The notes beneath the pieces are model-generated. The model made no database searches. It had not been told where the DNA came from and saw nothing but the letters and a program-made list of their open reading frames with translations. 64,000 nt of DNA, taken from the NCBI GenBank assembly GCA_014529385.2, contig CM043959.1:50955253-51019252 (forward strand), in the 5' to 3' direction. Position 1 is the stretch's first letter. Each line of letters starts with the position of its first letter. Made by a program: the position numbers and the translations under genes. Source of the DNA: Adiantum capillus-veneris. Taxonomy: Eukaryota; Streptophyta; Polypodiopsida; Polypodiales; Pteridaceae. Shown here in pieces: positions 32,720 through 42,509 of this stretch.

Positions 32720-33184
32720 TTATTTCAGCCCTAGACGGCTCTGTCTATCGTGCACAAGGATGGAGAGAGGGGATGTTAAGAATATCCATGGTTCTACTAT
32801 CCTAGATAGGTACTGCTGAATCAGCCCATCGTAGCAGAAAAGCAGCCTCCGAAGAGTATCAAAATTCCGCGGCATGATAGTAACGCGGTGTGCATGGGCA
32901 GCCAGGATATATCCATCGCTGAAGAATTCAACGAGGTAGTCTTCTGCAATTTCTTGAAAGCAGAGAAGTGCACTGCTAGCCGATTGCATGCCGACTCTCC
33001 ACTCCTCCCAAATCTCTCGCACTACTTGCTGGAAAGGAAGACGTGGAATAGCCGGTTGAACATGTCGTTCGATCCTTCGCAGCTCTTGCAGTACACCTCT
33101 GTGCACCTCATATTGGCATCTTCTTGCTTCTGCATTCAAAGATTCACATGTTGCCCTTCTAGGCGTGGCCTTTGCACGAGGCAT
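32720..33184 (-). CDS. Divergent histone H3-like protein encoded in the DNA transposon
   Basis: From the ATG at 33184: MPRAKATPRRATCESLNAEA, a short basic tail, then a core that aligns to histone H3 without gaps over nearly 60 residues. LPFQQVVREIWEEW stands for LPFQRLVREIAQDF, SSALLCFQEIAEDYLVEFF for the helix-2 block, and AAHAHRVTIMPRNFDTLRRL for [20 protein letters not shown]. Loop 1 has the canonical H3 length, without the extra residues usual in CenH3. The tail is about 45 residues and lacks the ARTKQTARKST and ARKSAP modification motifs, so normal H3 marks cannot be placed. The last 35 residues (LIQQYLSRIVEPWIF onward) are not histone-like and may run past a splice site. It lies just upstream of the Ulp1-like exons on the same strand and could be a separate gene or the N-terminal exon of one fusion gene. 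Confidence 0.8.
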   Translation of the reverse strand: MPRAKATPRRATCESLNAEARRCQYEVHRGVLQELRRIERHVQPAIPRLPFQQVVREIWEEWRVGMQSASSALLCFQEIAEDYLVEFFSDGYILAAHAHRVTIMPRNFDTLRRLLFCYDGLIQQYLSRIVEPWIFLTSPLSILVHDRQSRLGLK

Positions 33185-33249
33185 CTCTATAAATAGCATA
33201 ACAGAAAACGACATTTCATTTGTCAACACAAGGGACTTAAGATTTCAGA

Positions 33250-33460
33250 AAAGGTCAGTACCAAGAGAACAGGTGCATCAAACAGAGTTTGTCTTCCCTT
33301 ATTCGCTTGGTACTGACCTCAGACAAGTGTAATAGCAGACATCACTTATATTTTCTGAGGTCAGTACCAAGCGAGCAGGTGCATCGAACAGAGTTTTCCT
33401 TCGCTTATTCACTTGGTACTGACCTCATAAAAATGTAATAGCAAGCGAACAGGTGCAACA
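33250..33460. repeat. Hairpin repeats upstream of the H3-like ORF
   Basis: GGTCAGTACCAAG(A/C)GA(A/G)CAGGTGCATC-type arms alternate with TTCGCTTGGTACTGACC-type arms at about 33253, 33301, 33360 and 33407, with a partial arm near 33445. Confidence 0.8.
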
Positions 33461-33479
33461 AAATACAAATGTGAAGGAG

Positions 33480-34497
33480 ACGTTTAAGTCCATGTTGTTC
33501 TAGTTGTCATGTCATGCCCTCCCATCACCTCCCCTAATCTAGGGGGGGTGGTACCATTGCTTCTCCCTCCCATGTCTACCTCTCATGAAAACACATGGCG
33601 GTACTCCAACCCACCGCCTCACAAACCACTCGTCAGCCAGAACCCAGGCCCTGCTTTTCAGGCATGTCCATCTAGTCTATTTAACCAAAAGTTTTTTCAA
33701 AACCTCCCTCAAGGTTTTGCAGAGCAACTACAGGAAGCTTGGGATAGTGTTGATGCCTTTCCAAGGGACACTCTCACAGCGCCAGCAGGACCGCATCCGG
33801 GACCTCCTCATGAGGTCCCCCCTTGGTCCTCCCCCGATGGTACCCTTAGCGTTCTCGATCGACACAGCCTGGGAGTGGCTGCTGCCAACATGGGAGTCAA
33901 TCCTCGAGGTAAGCCGTTGGTAATTCTGCCTACCTCAACTGCCAAACCAAAACCCCCATCCTTTCCCCCTTAGTACCAACCCTTGGAAGCTCATAAATTC
34001 TTTCCTTTTTATTCCCAATTTCAAGCTCCTAGTTTGAAGATCTTATTTGCTAAATGCTCTGTGCAGGATGCTAACCTCAAGCTTGAAAAATGAGGATCTA
34101 CAAGCACAGAGTCTCAATCCTCAAAGACTCTCTGGAAGTAAGAAGGGCTAAAGACCTGTAGGGATTGCTCGCCGAGAATGGCTCTCTAGATGTTATCTAT
34201 AATTGGGTACAGGACGTGAAGAATGAAGTGCTTGAGCTAGCCAGTAAATATGAGGAAACCCTAAACTTTGCCAACAAGCTTCAGGAAGAGATAGACTGGC
34301 TGTGAAGAAAAGGATTAACTTCTAACTGTTTATTGCTAGTTGTATCCCCCAGAAATTAGTAGGCCACTTTTTGTAAAGTTTGAAACTTGGCCTTTGCGTC
34401 TGTGCCTAGTGTTTTCTAACTCAAAACCCCCTACGTGGGTGTTAAGTTGTAATTTTGCTTCTCCCTTATAAATTCAATACGCGTATTTGGTATTAAA
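33480..34497 (+). other. Segment splitting the hairpin array, possibly a retroposed or captured sequence
   Basis: Hairpin repeats occur on both sides. The segment ends GGTATTAAAAAAAACACC, an A-run that might be a retroposition tail. Within it, 33509-33973 reads an open Pro/Ser-rich frame (SSLFNQKFFQNLPQGFAEQL, AWDSVDAFPRD) of unknown nature. At 34190-34303 a short coiled-coil-like frame (NWVQDVKNEVLELASKYEE) ends in TGA. AG/GT boundaries such as CTCTGTGCAG at about 34065 hint at gene-derived sequence. I cannot assign a family. Confidence 0.3.
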
Positions 34498-34534
34498 AAA
34501 AACACCCGCAACAAATAGGGTTTACCTTCCCCTT

Positions 34535-34750
34535 ATTTGCTTAGTACTGACCTCAAAAAAATGTAATAGCAAACATCATTTATATTTTCCGAGGTCAGTA
34601 CCAAGCGAACAGGTGCATCGAACAAAGTTTGCCTTCCCTTTTTGGCTTGGTACTGACCTAAGAAAAGTGTAATAGCAAACATCATTAACAAAGACGATGC
34701 AGGTGCAACAAACAGGGTTTACCTTCCCTTATTTTCTTGGTACTGACTAC
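34535..34750. repeat. Hairpin repeats, third cluster
   Basis: GAGGTCAGTACCAAGCGAAC near 34590 faces TTTGCTTAGTACTGACCTC near 34537 and TTGGCTTGGTACTGACC near 34641, with a fourth arm near 34732. The copies are closest to those at 33250-33460. Confidence 0.8.
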
Positions 34751-35153
34751 ACAAAATACAAGTGCACAAAAGTGTAGTAGCATACCTCTTCACTGTGTGT
34801 AGAGTTCTGTGTCACTAAAGCACTGCAAAACAGGAGTAAGAGGAGGATGCGCAAAAAGGAGGAGCACTAGAGAGTAAGAGGAGATGCGCAAAAAGGGTTG
34901 GGAGCACAAAAGAGATGGTTTGCTTACCGCATAGCATCGATGGGGGTAGAGTTGAAATGATGGGCAGTAGAGGATGCAAAAAGAGGTAGAAAAGCGCTCA
35001 TCTGAGGCGAGGCTCGACGAGGGTGACAACTTCACTTATACGCATGATTACACCCGAGATTGTGGTTTGTAAATTGTACTACATGGGAATCTAAGCCCAT
35101 TTATTACCGGTTGTCCTTGTGAGCACAGCCCACATGCCTTTTTTGAGTGATCG
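34751..35153. other. Unassigned spacer of the DNA transposon
   Basis: I see no supported gene. Imperfect local repeats of AAGAGGA(G)ATGCGCAAAAAG occur at about 34838-34900. Confidence 0.35.
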
Positions 35154-35399
35154 TTTAGAGTCAGACACCGATCGCCCTTGCAGACACCATCTTCATCTCC
35201 AAGTAGAACAAACAGATCGCCGTTGCCTTTGCCTTTTCTACACTCTTCCCCTTGGCCACCTCTCGTGATCCTGCGTTTAGAGTCAGACGCTGATCTCCCT
35301 TGCAGTCGCGCCATCTCCATCTCCAAGTAGAACAAACAGATCACCGTTGCCTTTGCCTTTTTTGCGCTCTTCCCCTTGGCCACCTCTCGTGATCCTACG
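35154..35399. repeat. 122-bp tandem duplication
   Basis: TTTAGAGTCAGAC...CTCTCGTGATCCT occurs at 35154 and again at 35276, nearly identical. The second copy leads into an open frame (35379-35530: DPTLSDLHWFESFASASPSP) followed by ACAGGTACTTTC, which has a possible donor. It may be a duplicated promoter or first-exon region of the plus-strand gene downstream. Confidence 0.8.
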
Positions 35400-35799
35400 T
35401 TAAGCGACCTCCACTGGTTTGAGTCCTTTGCTTCTGCGTCGCCATCGCCATTGCCACCTTCTGGTTCTTGCTCTCAGCTGCCTGCAACATCACCATCCAA
35501 CTCGTGGCCATTGGATATTGGAGAGACAGGTACTTTCTCCCTCTCTCTCTCCCCTTCATGTGTGATGTTAATTGTGTGCGCACCGAAGACACTGCGTTAC
35601 GGGGTTAGAGCACAATGGGAACAACACTCCAAGGGCCAAAGAGTGGTCATTAGGGTAATATTAGAAGTCTCGCACCGCATGGTTGGAATAATTACTTCTT
35701 ATGTGACCGTGCCTGAGTTTGGGCATAGTGAGTGAGTAGGCCTATATATCTATCACTGATCACATAAAGTGCTCTGTTCTTATCCACCTGTTCCAAAAG

Positions 35800-36565
35800 C
35801 TTGGGTCAGAAACAAGTGAATAGGGCCCTTCAGAGATTCTTTAGGCCCCTATTCGCCTGGTTCTGACTCAAGTGACGTCACCAATTATGACACTAGCACA
35901 CGGGACAGAACCAAGCGAATAGAGACCTTGAGGGATACTCGAGGCTCAATATTCGCTTGGTTATGACACCAAATACAGACCAAATTTTGAAAAGTAGTTT
36001 TGGCTTGCTTTTTCTTTCAGTCATGGGGGACCGCATCCTGGAGAGAGACGTTGTGGCTACAACGGAAATTCAACTTGGGTAAGAACCAAGCGAATAGGGC
36101 CTTCGGAGATTCTTGCGACCCCTATTCGCCTAGTTATGACTCAAGTGACGTCACCTATTATGACATTAGCGCACGGGATAGAACCAAGCAAATAGAGACC
36201 TTCAAGGGTACTCAAGGCTCAATATTCGTTTGGTTATGACACCAAATACAGGCCAAATTTTGAAAAGTAGTTTTGGCTTGCTTTTTCTTTCAGTCATGGG
36301 GGACCGTATCCTGGAGACAGACGTTGTGGCTACATCAAAAATTCAACTTGGGTCAGAACCAAGCGAACAGGGCCTTTGGAGATTCTGGGGGACCCTATTC
36401 ACCTGGTTTTGACTCAAGTGACGTCACCTATTATGACATTAGCACACGGGACAGAACCAAGCGAATAGAGACCTTGAGGGGTACTCAAGGCTCAATATTC
36501 GCTTGGTTATGACACCAAATACAAACCAATTTTGAATAATAGTTTTGGCTTGCTTTTTCTTTCAG
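35800..36565 (+). repeat. 273-bp tandem array duplicating an intron, a mini-exon and a TGACGTCA site
   Basis: CTTGGGT landmarks lie at 35800, 36074 and 36347, and TTTCAG/TCATGGGG junctions at 36021, 36294 and 36566, i.e. a period of 272-274 bp. Each unit has two hairpins built from CAGAACCAAGCGAATA and its complement, a TGACGTCA palindrome (35873, 36146, 36419), a branch/polypyrimidine/AG acceptor and a small exon reading MGDRILE.DVVAT..IQL. The first unit keeps a GTAAGA donor at 36079; the second has lost it. The last repeat runs into the main exon of the downstream gene. Confidence 0.88.
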
Positions 36566-36567
36566 TC

Positions 36568-38135
36568 ATGGGGATCATAGTCCTGGAGACAGACGTTTTG
36601 GGCGAGGATACATGTGAAGAAAAACTATTCACATTCTTATACAATGCCCGTGCTCATCACCGTGCACTAGAACTATCAAGAATGTTTAATGCAGATTTTT
36701 CTATACAAAGGATTATAGATTGCTCATTTGAGTACCTACAAACCCATTTGCAACAGTATGAGGCCGTCACTTGTGACAATTCCATGGCAGTTGATAGCAT
36801 GAGATATGTGCACCCAACCGACCTTGACCCTGACAAGAGTGCTTCAAGGAGACTAAATCGCTGTCTAGAAAAGTGTCCCTCCAAGGCGCTGCTTGTACAA
36901 GATAGGTATATGAAGCACTTCAAAAAGTGTAGCTTAGTGGAATTCTACCCGGGTTTGTCTGTTACTTATACTTGCAGACGGATGGTGAGTCAGAGACTTC
37001 CTAGTCAACAACTTTCGGTAGTTGTCCATTGGCGCCAGAGGAAGAGGTAGAGGATGTGGAGGTGCAGTTTGACCCAGAAGACGAGTGGGTAGAGGTATTA
37101 AAGGAAACATTTGATGCGGGCTTAACTCTTGCTTCTCTTGTGGATGCATCAATAGGGTGCAAGCAAGAAAGCACCAATAAGGAAGTGACTTTGGCTCTGA
37201 ATTGTGCTCCCAGCTTTGCTATGGCGGGTGACACCCACTATGTTTTGCTCACAGATATCATGCATGAGCTGAATATACGGGAGGACTACTGCCTAGCTGC
37301 AATTGCAAATTTTTGTGAGGCAGACATGGGATTTGTGGATGATGATGGAGTGGACCAACATCTTATTGTTGACACAGCTGTCCATGACTCACAGTTTACT
37401 TCAGGGTGGCAACTGATCAAAGATACATTCAATGAAGCAAAGTCCGGAGAGGCCAATTTGCCAATAGATGAGCAATTTCAGTTGACAACAAAACAACTCG
37501 GCTTGGAAAACATGGGTAGGCCCGTGGCACCCAGAGCTTAGGTAATGAATAGTCAGTCTATTCACTTTTGGGGGAGGTCAATGCTACAAATGGACGAGAA
37601 TCAAATGGTAATTTTTGTCGTGCATTCAGATGGTATTGGAGATGGCCCAGTGATAAAATATCATGATCAATTTTTTTGTTGTCACGTGCTATTGTATGAT
37701 GATAGTTTCCTTAGAAGAGCGGGAGGCTCACGGCATTGGAGATGGCCCAGTGATAAAACATCATGATCAATTTTTTGTTGTCAGGTGCTAGTGTATGATG
37801 ATAGTTTCCTTAGAAGAGCAGGAGGCTCACTGGAGTCCAATGCAAGCATTGGGTATGGGTGCCAAGCACTCAGAGCCCCCTATTTCATGTCCTACATAGC
37901 TCAGGCTCTGGCTGGAGGGGTTGAAGACTCGGAGAGCTTAGATCCATAGAGCAAGCGACTGTTTTTGAGGAAAAGAAGACGCCTGATGCCCATGGGGATA
38001 CTGCCATCAACAGAGGAACGAGCTCGTCTACAGAGCTTGCACATCAAAGAGGTACAAAGTGAGAAAGAAGGAGGTGCATTGAAGAGGATAAAAACGACGG
38101 GCTCAGGTCCATCTTCTCCCACTCCTGACTCGTGA
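36568..38135 (+). pseudogene. Unrecognised DNA-transposon gene with possible histone-fold segment
   Basis: The main exon follows CTTTTTCTTTCAG and starts MGIIVLETDVLGEDT. It includes EEKLFTFLYNARAHH, FNADFSIQRIIDC, QQYEAV and MRYVHPTDLDPDKSASRR. A second part in another frame (about 37005-37541) starts after a TAG at 37002 and has EDEWVEVLKETFDAGLTLAS and LLTDIMHELNIREDYCLA. A third part (about 37800-38135) reads FLRRAGGS, YFMSYIAQALAGG and a basic KRLFLRKRRRL that could be a nuclear signal, with one TAG. The first two parts align with the 1-818 pseudogene. RYVHPTDLD resembles the loop 2/helix 3 start of histone folds, but the similarity is weak. It converges on the transposase-like gene, the stops lying only 6 bp apart. 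Confidence 0.5.
37633..37832 (+). repeat. ~100-bp tandem duplication in the plus-strand gene
   Basis: ATTGGAGATGGCCCAGTGAT...AGGCTCAC is repeated head to tail with a few substitutions and one T deletion. This frameshifts whatever was encoded, so it is probably a late lesion. Confidence 0.85.
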
Positions 38136-38141
38136 CTGTCA

Positions 38142-40685
38142 TCACCTTGCATGGTGCTCCCCCACATTTGAAGATCCCCAAGCCATCTGTTTCTTCTCTT
38201 TGCGGATGTGTTGTAAAGACCATGTAATTTCTGAACTCTTAAGAAGCTCTTTCTGCCTTGCTCTATAATTTAGTCGTCTATAAGTCCATTGGTGTAACTC
38301 TAATAGGCTGTTGGCCTTATCCTTTCCTCCCCCATGTCTAGTGTTCTTAAAATAACTTGTTCTTGCCATGTAGTGGGTTTTTTCCATGCCTTGTGTGGAC
38401 CATATTGATAGTGAGCCGTATGTCTTGGCAAAATATGGACCATGGTTGAACAGTATGTGTTGCATTGAAATAAAACAAAATGGTCAGTAGAGTACAATTC
38501 AAAATTTTGTTTTGTATACATAGAATGCTAACCCACCATGTAATGTGTGATATGTTGCCCACCCCACCCTGTAAGGTAAGCCTTCTTCCAATCCAACAAG
38601 GCTGCTTAAAATGATGTGAGCTTACTTTGATCCCAAGAATGCTGCTCAACATAGTGGAAAATTTTATCTAGTGATTTCCACACGTTTGCCTTGTGATTAT
38701 GGATTGCCCCACCACAAGCATTGTCTTTAACCACTTTATGTAACCGTTTCCATTTGTTGAATAGGTTTCTCATTTCTTCTCTATCTGAATCTTTGAGGCT
38801 AAACCCAAGAAACCTTCTTGCCTTCACGCCGCCTATCGATGCTTTCCTAAGTACCTTGTAACGAGTTTGATACATCTTAGGGTCCTCTTCGATTTTGACA
38901 TTGCCTCCATGCAAACCAATGTCTGAGAGCACTCCCTCTAATGCTTTGATCACTCTTTTCGACTCACTCTCTGGCTTTAATGTCCATGCAAAACATATGT
39001 ACAAACGAAACACCTTTTCAATTATCTGACAGAGTGCATGAAGTGTACAGACGTGAACTCTACTCAGGGGAATATCAAGCACTGGCCTAAAAGTTTTATC
39101 TTGAAGATGTCTGTTGGGATCTCTATTCCATTGCACACTCTCAAGATATTGTGCATCAGCCATGCAATATAGGCATGGACTTTCCACAGCTGCTCCGTGT
39201 GTTATGTTTTACATACACTTAAGAGTCTTTAAGTCACCTTCCATGTGCCATTCCACTGTATAGTCACCAAATCCTTCCACTGAAAGAACGGATGTGTTTC
39301 TTTGTTCACTGATAAAGGAATTTGGGTTTGACTAAAAACCCAATCGAGGATTTCAAAATTTTCCTTATCAACTTGCAGCAAAAAACGAAAACACAAAATC
39401 AACAACCAAATAATCAATATTTTTTGTTATTATAGAGTAAACAAAGTATACCTGAAATGATCCTAGAGTTAGAATGTTGTTTTTGGATTGCACGTTGAAG
39501 TATCGTGGATCCTCTTTCATTATTGATGGATCGAAAGCTCTATTCATCAGGGTAATGGTGACTCTCTCTGGCTTCTTGTTCTTCAGGACCTCACACTCTC
39601 GAGCTTCAAAACAAACTTGAGAACCCCACCGCACTCCTCTCGATTGATGTCAAAGAAGTGAACTACATACCTTTGCAATGCTTCAAGATCAACGAAGAGG
39701 TTGTTGCGCTCGTGAAACTGTACCTCTCGGCCACCCTTGCCTAAGAACGTTGCTTCAATATGGAATGGTGACCCAAGTTTCTCAAACACCTCATCGTTTA
39801 CGTGCCAGTGATCAGCCTTTGCATGTGATGGCTTTGGCAGCAATGATCCTTTCTGTAGTTTATTTTGAGACTTTTTAGCTAATGCTTTGAAGAGTGCCCT
39901 GTACCCCATCTGCGAGATGCCACTCTCATCAAGTATTTCTTGCACTTCCATTGGTTCCAACTCATTCTCGTTCATGAAGGAGGTAAGGAGCCTCCCTTTC
40001 ATCTTACAAAATTTTTTCTGAGTTATCATCTCTTCAACTACTTCTTTTGGAACTAGACGGTTGTAATGCACTCCGGCATTGAAGCCTGCACCGTTCGAGT
40101 TTGGATGCAGTAAAGACCTACCGAAAAAGCATCATGCGTTATGATCATGTATAGGAAAGTGTATCCATGTCTTAGTGAAGCACATTGAAGATACAAAAGC
40201 AGAAACAAACTTCGAGTTACCTTAAAGCTCGTATTTGTTTTTTCAGGACACGACTACCAATCTTCATGTTCTCAATGTTTCACAGATCTCGTTTTCTTTT
40301 CCGACTACCAAGCACGGTGTCTTTCTCTCGAAAACTTGTGATCTTCTTCTCAAGGCCTTGGATTGTCTCTTTGTTTGATGAAATCTTTTGAGAGCATGCT
40401 TCATTAAGTTTTTTCAACTGCACGTTCTCCATCGCCAAGAAGTTTCTTTGCCTTTCCGCATTCAATTCTCTCATTTCCAAATGTTCGGTGTATCCCAATA
40501 GCCCATCCTTGCCATCGCCTGTGAATTGTAAGAGGTTAGTGATATTAGCAAAGGGAGGTGGCGCATTTGTCGTAGGATCCTTTGGATAAATAGACCCATT
40601 GGTCCACAAATCCAAATGATGTTCCTTGTTTGTCCTTCTAAGTTCTTTCTCCTGTTGAGATAAGAAAGACTCCCTCCTATGTTTC
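38142..40685 (-). pseudogene. Transposase-like multi-exon gene of the DNA transposon
   Basis: Proposed minus-strand exons: 40685-40221 (coiled-coil, FLAMENVQLKKLNEACSQKI, RKRKRDL, with a TGA), 40117-39452 (ILDESGISQMGYRALFKAL, KPERVTITLMNRAFDPS, frameshift near 39610), 39371-39238 (WVFSQTQIPLSVNKETHPFF), 39189-38606 (CLYCMADA, PLSRVHVCTLHALCQIIEK, GLHGGNVKI) and a last part to 38142 (LTGWGGQHITHYMVG, then HILFNHGPYF, LSIWSTQGMEKTHYMARTSY, RHGGGKDKAN). The order Asp/His-Cys region, then WSTQGMEK.H with a lone Glu, then a gly-rich turn is what DDE-type transposases show, but I cannot name the family. A TAA and a TAG lie at about 38607 and 38536, and the expected acceptor before the last exon lacks its AG. 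Inactive as it stands. Confidence 0.6.
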
Positions 40686-41153
40686 TGCAATGGTGCGTAC
40701 TATTGCAATACATCAACATGAAGATGATGTGTGTTCTTTCTTTGGGTAAGTGTTAAAGATGAAGGGGCTGAGAATTACAAGTTCAAATTGGTTTTTTCAT
40801 TAGAAAAAGAATCCTTCTTCATTCCTAGAGTTGATAGAGAAAAAGACGGACACTCGAAACTCATGAAATATCTCAGGTCTTGGGAGGGAAGACCATATTC
40901 TCAAGTTTAGAGTTGATAGAGTTCGTGTGGCTTATGTTTCTGGAGGGAACGCTTGTAAGTTGGCATTTCAAATCATTAGTCATACAGTTAGTTGGATTCC
41001 TGACAAGAGAATGAAGGATAAGAATGATAAAGAGGGCGGCTACCTACCAAAGAATGTCATTTTGGCTTTTTGTTGGCACAAAAAAAGTATCACATAAAAT
41101 GCACGATTTAACATTTTCATTTTCTCTCTCTAAGCCGATGTGTCACTTCTTAC
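40686..41153. other. Right subterminal region of the DNA transposon
   Basis: About 470 bp without a supported ORF. AGAGTTGATAGA occurs twice (about 40830 and 40910). It should contain the transposase gene's promoter. Confidence 0.35.
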
Positions 41154-41187
41154 AGGGCCCAAAAGTGAGTCCAACTTTCTCCTAATG
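41154..41187 (-). repeat. Right terminal inverted repeat of the DNA transposon
   Basis: On the minus strand it starts CATTAGGAGAAA and matches 14900-14932. Immediately outside is copia reverse-transcriptase/RNase H coding sequence. Confidence 0.88.
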
Positions 41188-42243
41188 AAACAAAAACCAC
41201 TTGTGGACACTCGTGTGTCAAAACAACCAACCCAATCTGAGTCCAAAAAAGCATGTAAATCTGGCGGCAATGATCCCCCCTTGGGATAAAACAAGCCAAG
41301 ATGTAAAGTGCCACTAAGGTAGCAAAAAATCCTCTTGATAGCCTACCAATGCTTAGACCCTGGGCTATGCATAAATCTGCTGACCTGTGAGACTTCAAAC
41401 TAAATATCTGGCCTCGTGTTACGTACATAAATGAGGCAGCCCACAGGAGTTTGGTAAAGAGTGACATCAGCAGGATCTCCAGCATCATGTAGACTCAACT
41501 TCAAACTTATTTCCATGGGAGTGGCAATAGGTTTTCAATCCTCAAGTCCAAACTTACATAGCAATGTCTGTATGTAACTTTTTTGACACAAGGCAATACC
41601 ACCATCAACTGCTTAAACTGTATGATGCAATAATCCCAAATGTTTCATCTTGAAAGTAGCATTCAAATCAGCCTTAAATTTAGCAATATGGCTCGCATTC
41701 GGTCCAGTGATCAGCAAATCATCTACATAAAGAACCACAATGAGAAGTACACCACCCTCACACTTTACATACAATGTGCTTTCTGTTGGACTATTACGAA
41801 AGCCTTGTTTGACCAAATGAGTGTCAGCTTTCTCATACCAAGCACGAGGAGATTGCTTCAACCCATACAAAGCCTTGTTACATTTGCACATTTCGTCCTC
41901 TTGTCCTTTCTTGACAAAACCACGAGGCTGCGTTACATAAACTTCCTCAAATATGTCACCATTCAAGAAAGCAGTAACAATGTCTAATTGATGTACATCT
42001 CAACCAAACTGAGCTACCAATGCACATAGAAAATGCATAGTAGTCATGCGACAAGTGGGAGCAAAGGTCTCTTCATAATCTATGCCTTTTTGCTGTGCAT
42101 AACCCTTTGCAACAAGTCGAGCTTTATGGCGATGGATCTCACCATCCGGCTTGCGTTTCAACTTGTAAACCCACTACGTACCAATGGCCTTTTTGTCAAG
42201 AGGCAAATCACATAAATTCCATGTGTCATTTTCTATAAGTGCA
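41188..42243 (-). pseudogene. copia reverse transcriptase and start of RNase H
   Basis: The minus-strand frames read NDTWNLCDLPLDKKAIGT, WVYKLKRKPDGEIHRHKARL, YEETFAPT, LDIVTAFLNGDIFEEVYV, KCNKALYGLKQSPRAWYEK and VLYVDDLLITG, all RVT_2 landmarks with the YVDD catalytic box intact. They continue to FLDSDW and STSGFCF, where the DNA transposon cuts in. At least two stops (TAG after KKAIGT, TGA after AQFG) and frameshifts toward 41500 break it. Confidence 0.9.
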
Positions 42244-42509
42244 TCATAGTCTGATTGCATGGCAGCCATCCAACTTTTTGAATCCTGTGCTTCAGCAAAA
42301 GACAGAGGCTCCTCCCATCATGTAAGCTAGACATAGCCAAAGCATAACAATCTGATGCATAAGATACATGGTGAGAGCATGAACGATTATGACTAGACAA
42401 AGGTGCATCCAATTTACTATCACACAAAGTGTGCACCAACCATTTTGGCATACCTCTAGCCTGCTCATTTTCAGCCCTTTCCTCATCAAGTACATCATGT
42501 ACATCTGCA

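Larger units (their letters stand above)
14900..41187. mobile_element. DNA transposon with CATTAGG inverted ends, nested in copia and itself split by a gypsy element
   Basis: The insertion separates copia codons ...GFCF from MLGSS.... Its ends are inverted repeats of 33-34 bp starting CATTAGGAGAAA, with one substitution and one indel. A 3-bp duplication (ATG) is possible but overlaps the terminus, so it cannot be resolved. Removing the gypsy element (13.8 kb) leaves about 12.5 kb. Cargo: an unrecognised plus-strand ORF (15.6 kb), a Ulp1-like protease (16.8-17.3 plus 31.2-32.7 kb, minus), a histone H3-like ORF (32.7-33.2 kb, minus), a plus-strand gene of unknown family (36.6-38.1 kb) and a transposase-like gene (38.1-40.7 kb, minus). 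The superfamily is not assigned. Ulp1 domains occur in several plant DNA transposon groups (CACTA, some Mutator-like elements) and elsewhere in KDZ elements, but no diagnostic KDZ motif was seen. Confidence 0.8.

Noticed and set aside
32431-32805. Ser/Cys-rich plus-strand ORF opposite the Ulp1 linker
   Set aside because: Antisense of the acidic linker; low-complexity mirror of Glu/Asp-rich repeats with no independent support.
32720-33184. Calling the H3-like ORF a centromeric H3 because it lies near a satellite
   Set aside because: Loop 1 has the standard H3 length and the ORF belongs to a transposon; proximity to satellite is incidental.
38142-40685. Assignment of the transposase to the KDZ superfamily because of the linked Ulp1 domain
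   Set aside because: I could not see a KDZ-specific motif, and Ulp1 is also carried by CACTA and some Mutator-like elements, so the link is not diagnostic.
41640-41987. Plus-strand ORFs across 41-45 kb
   Set aside because: They are antisense shadows of the copia polyprotein, whose motifs are all on the minus strand.
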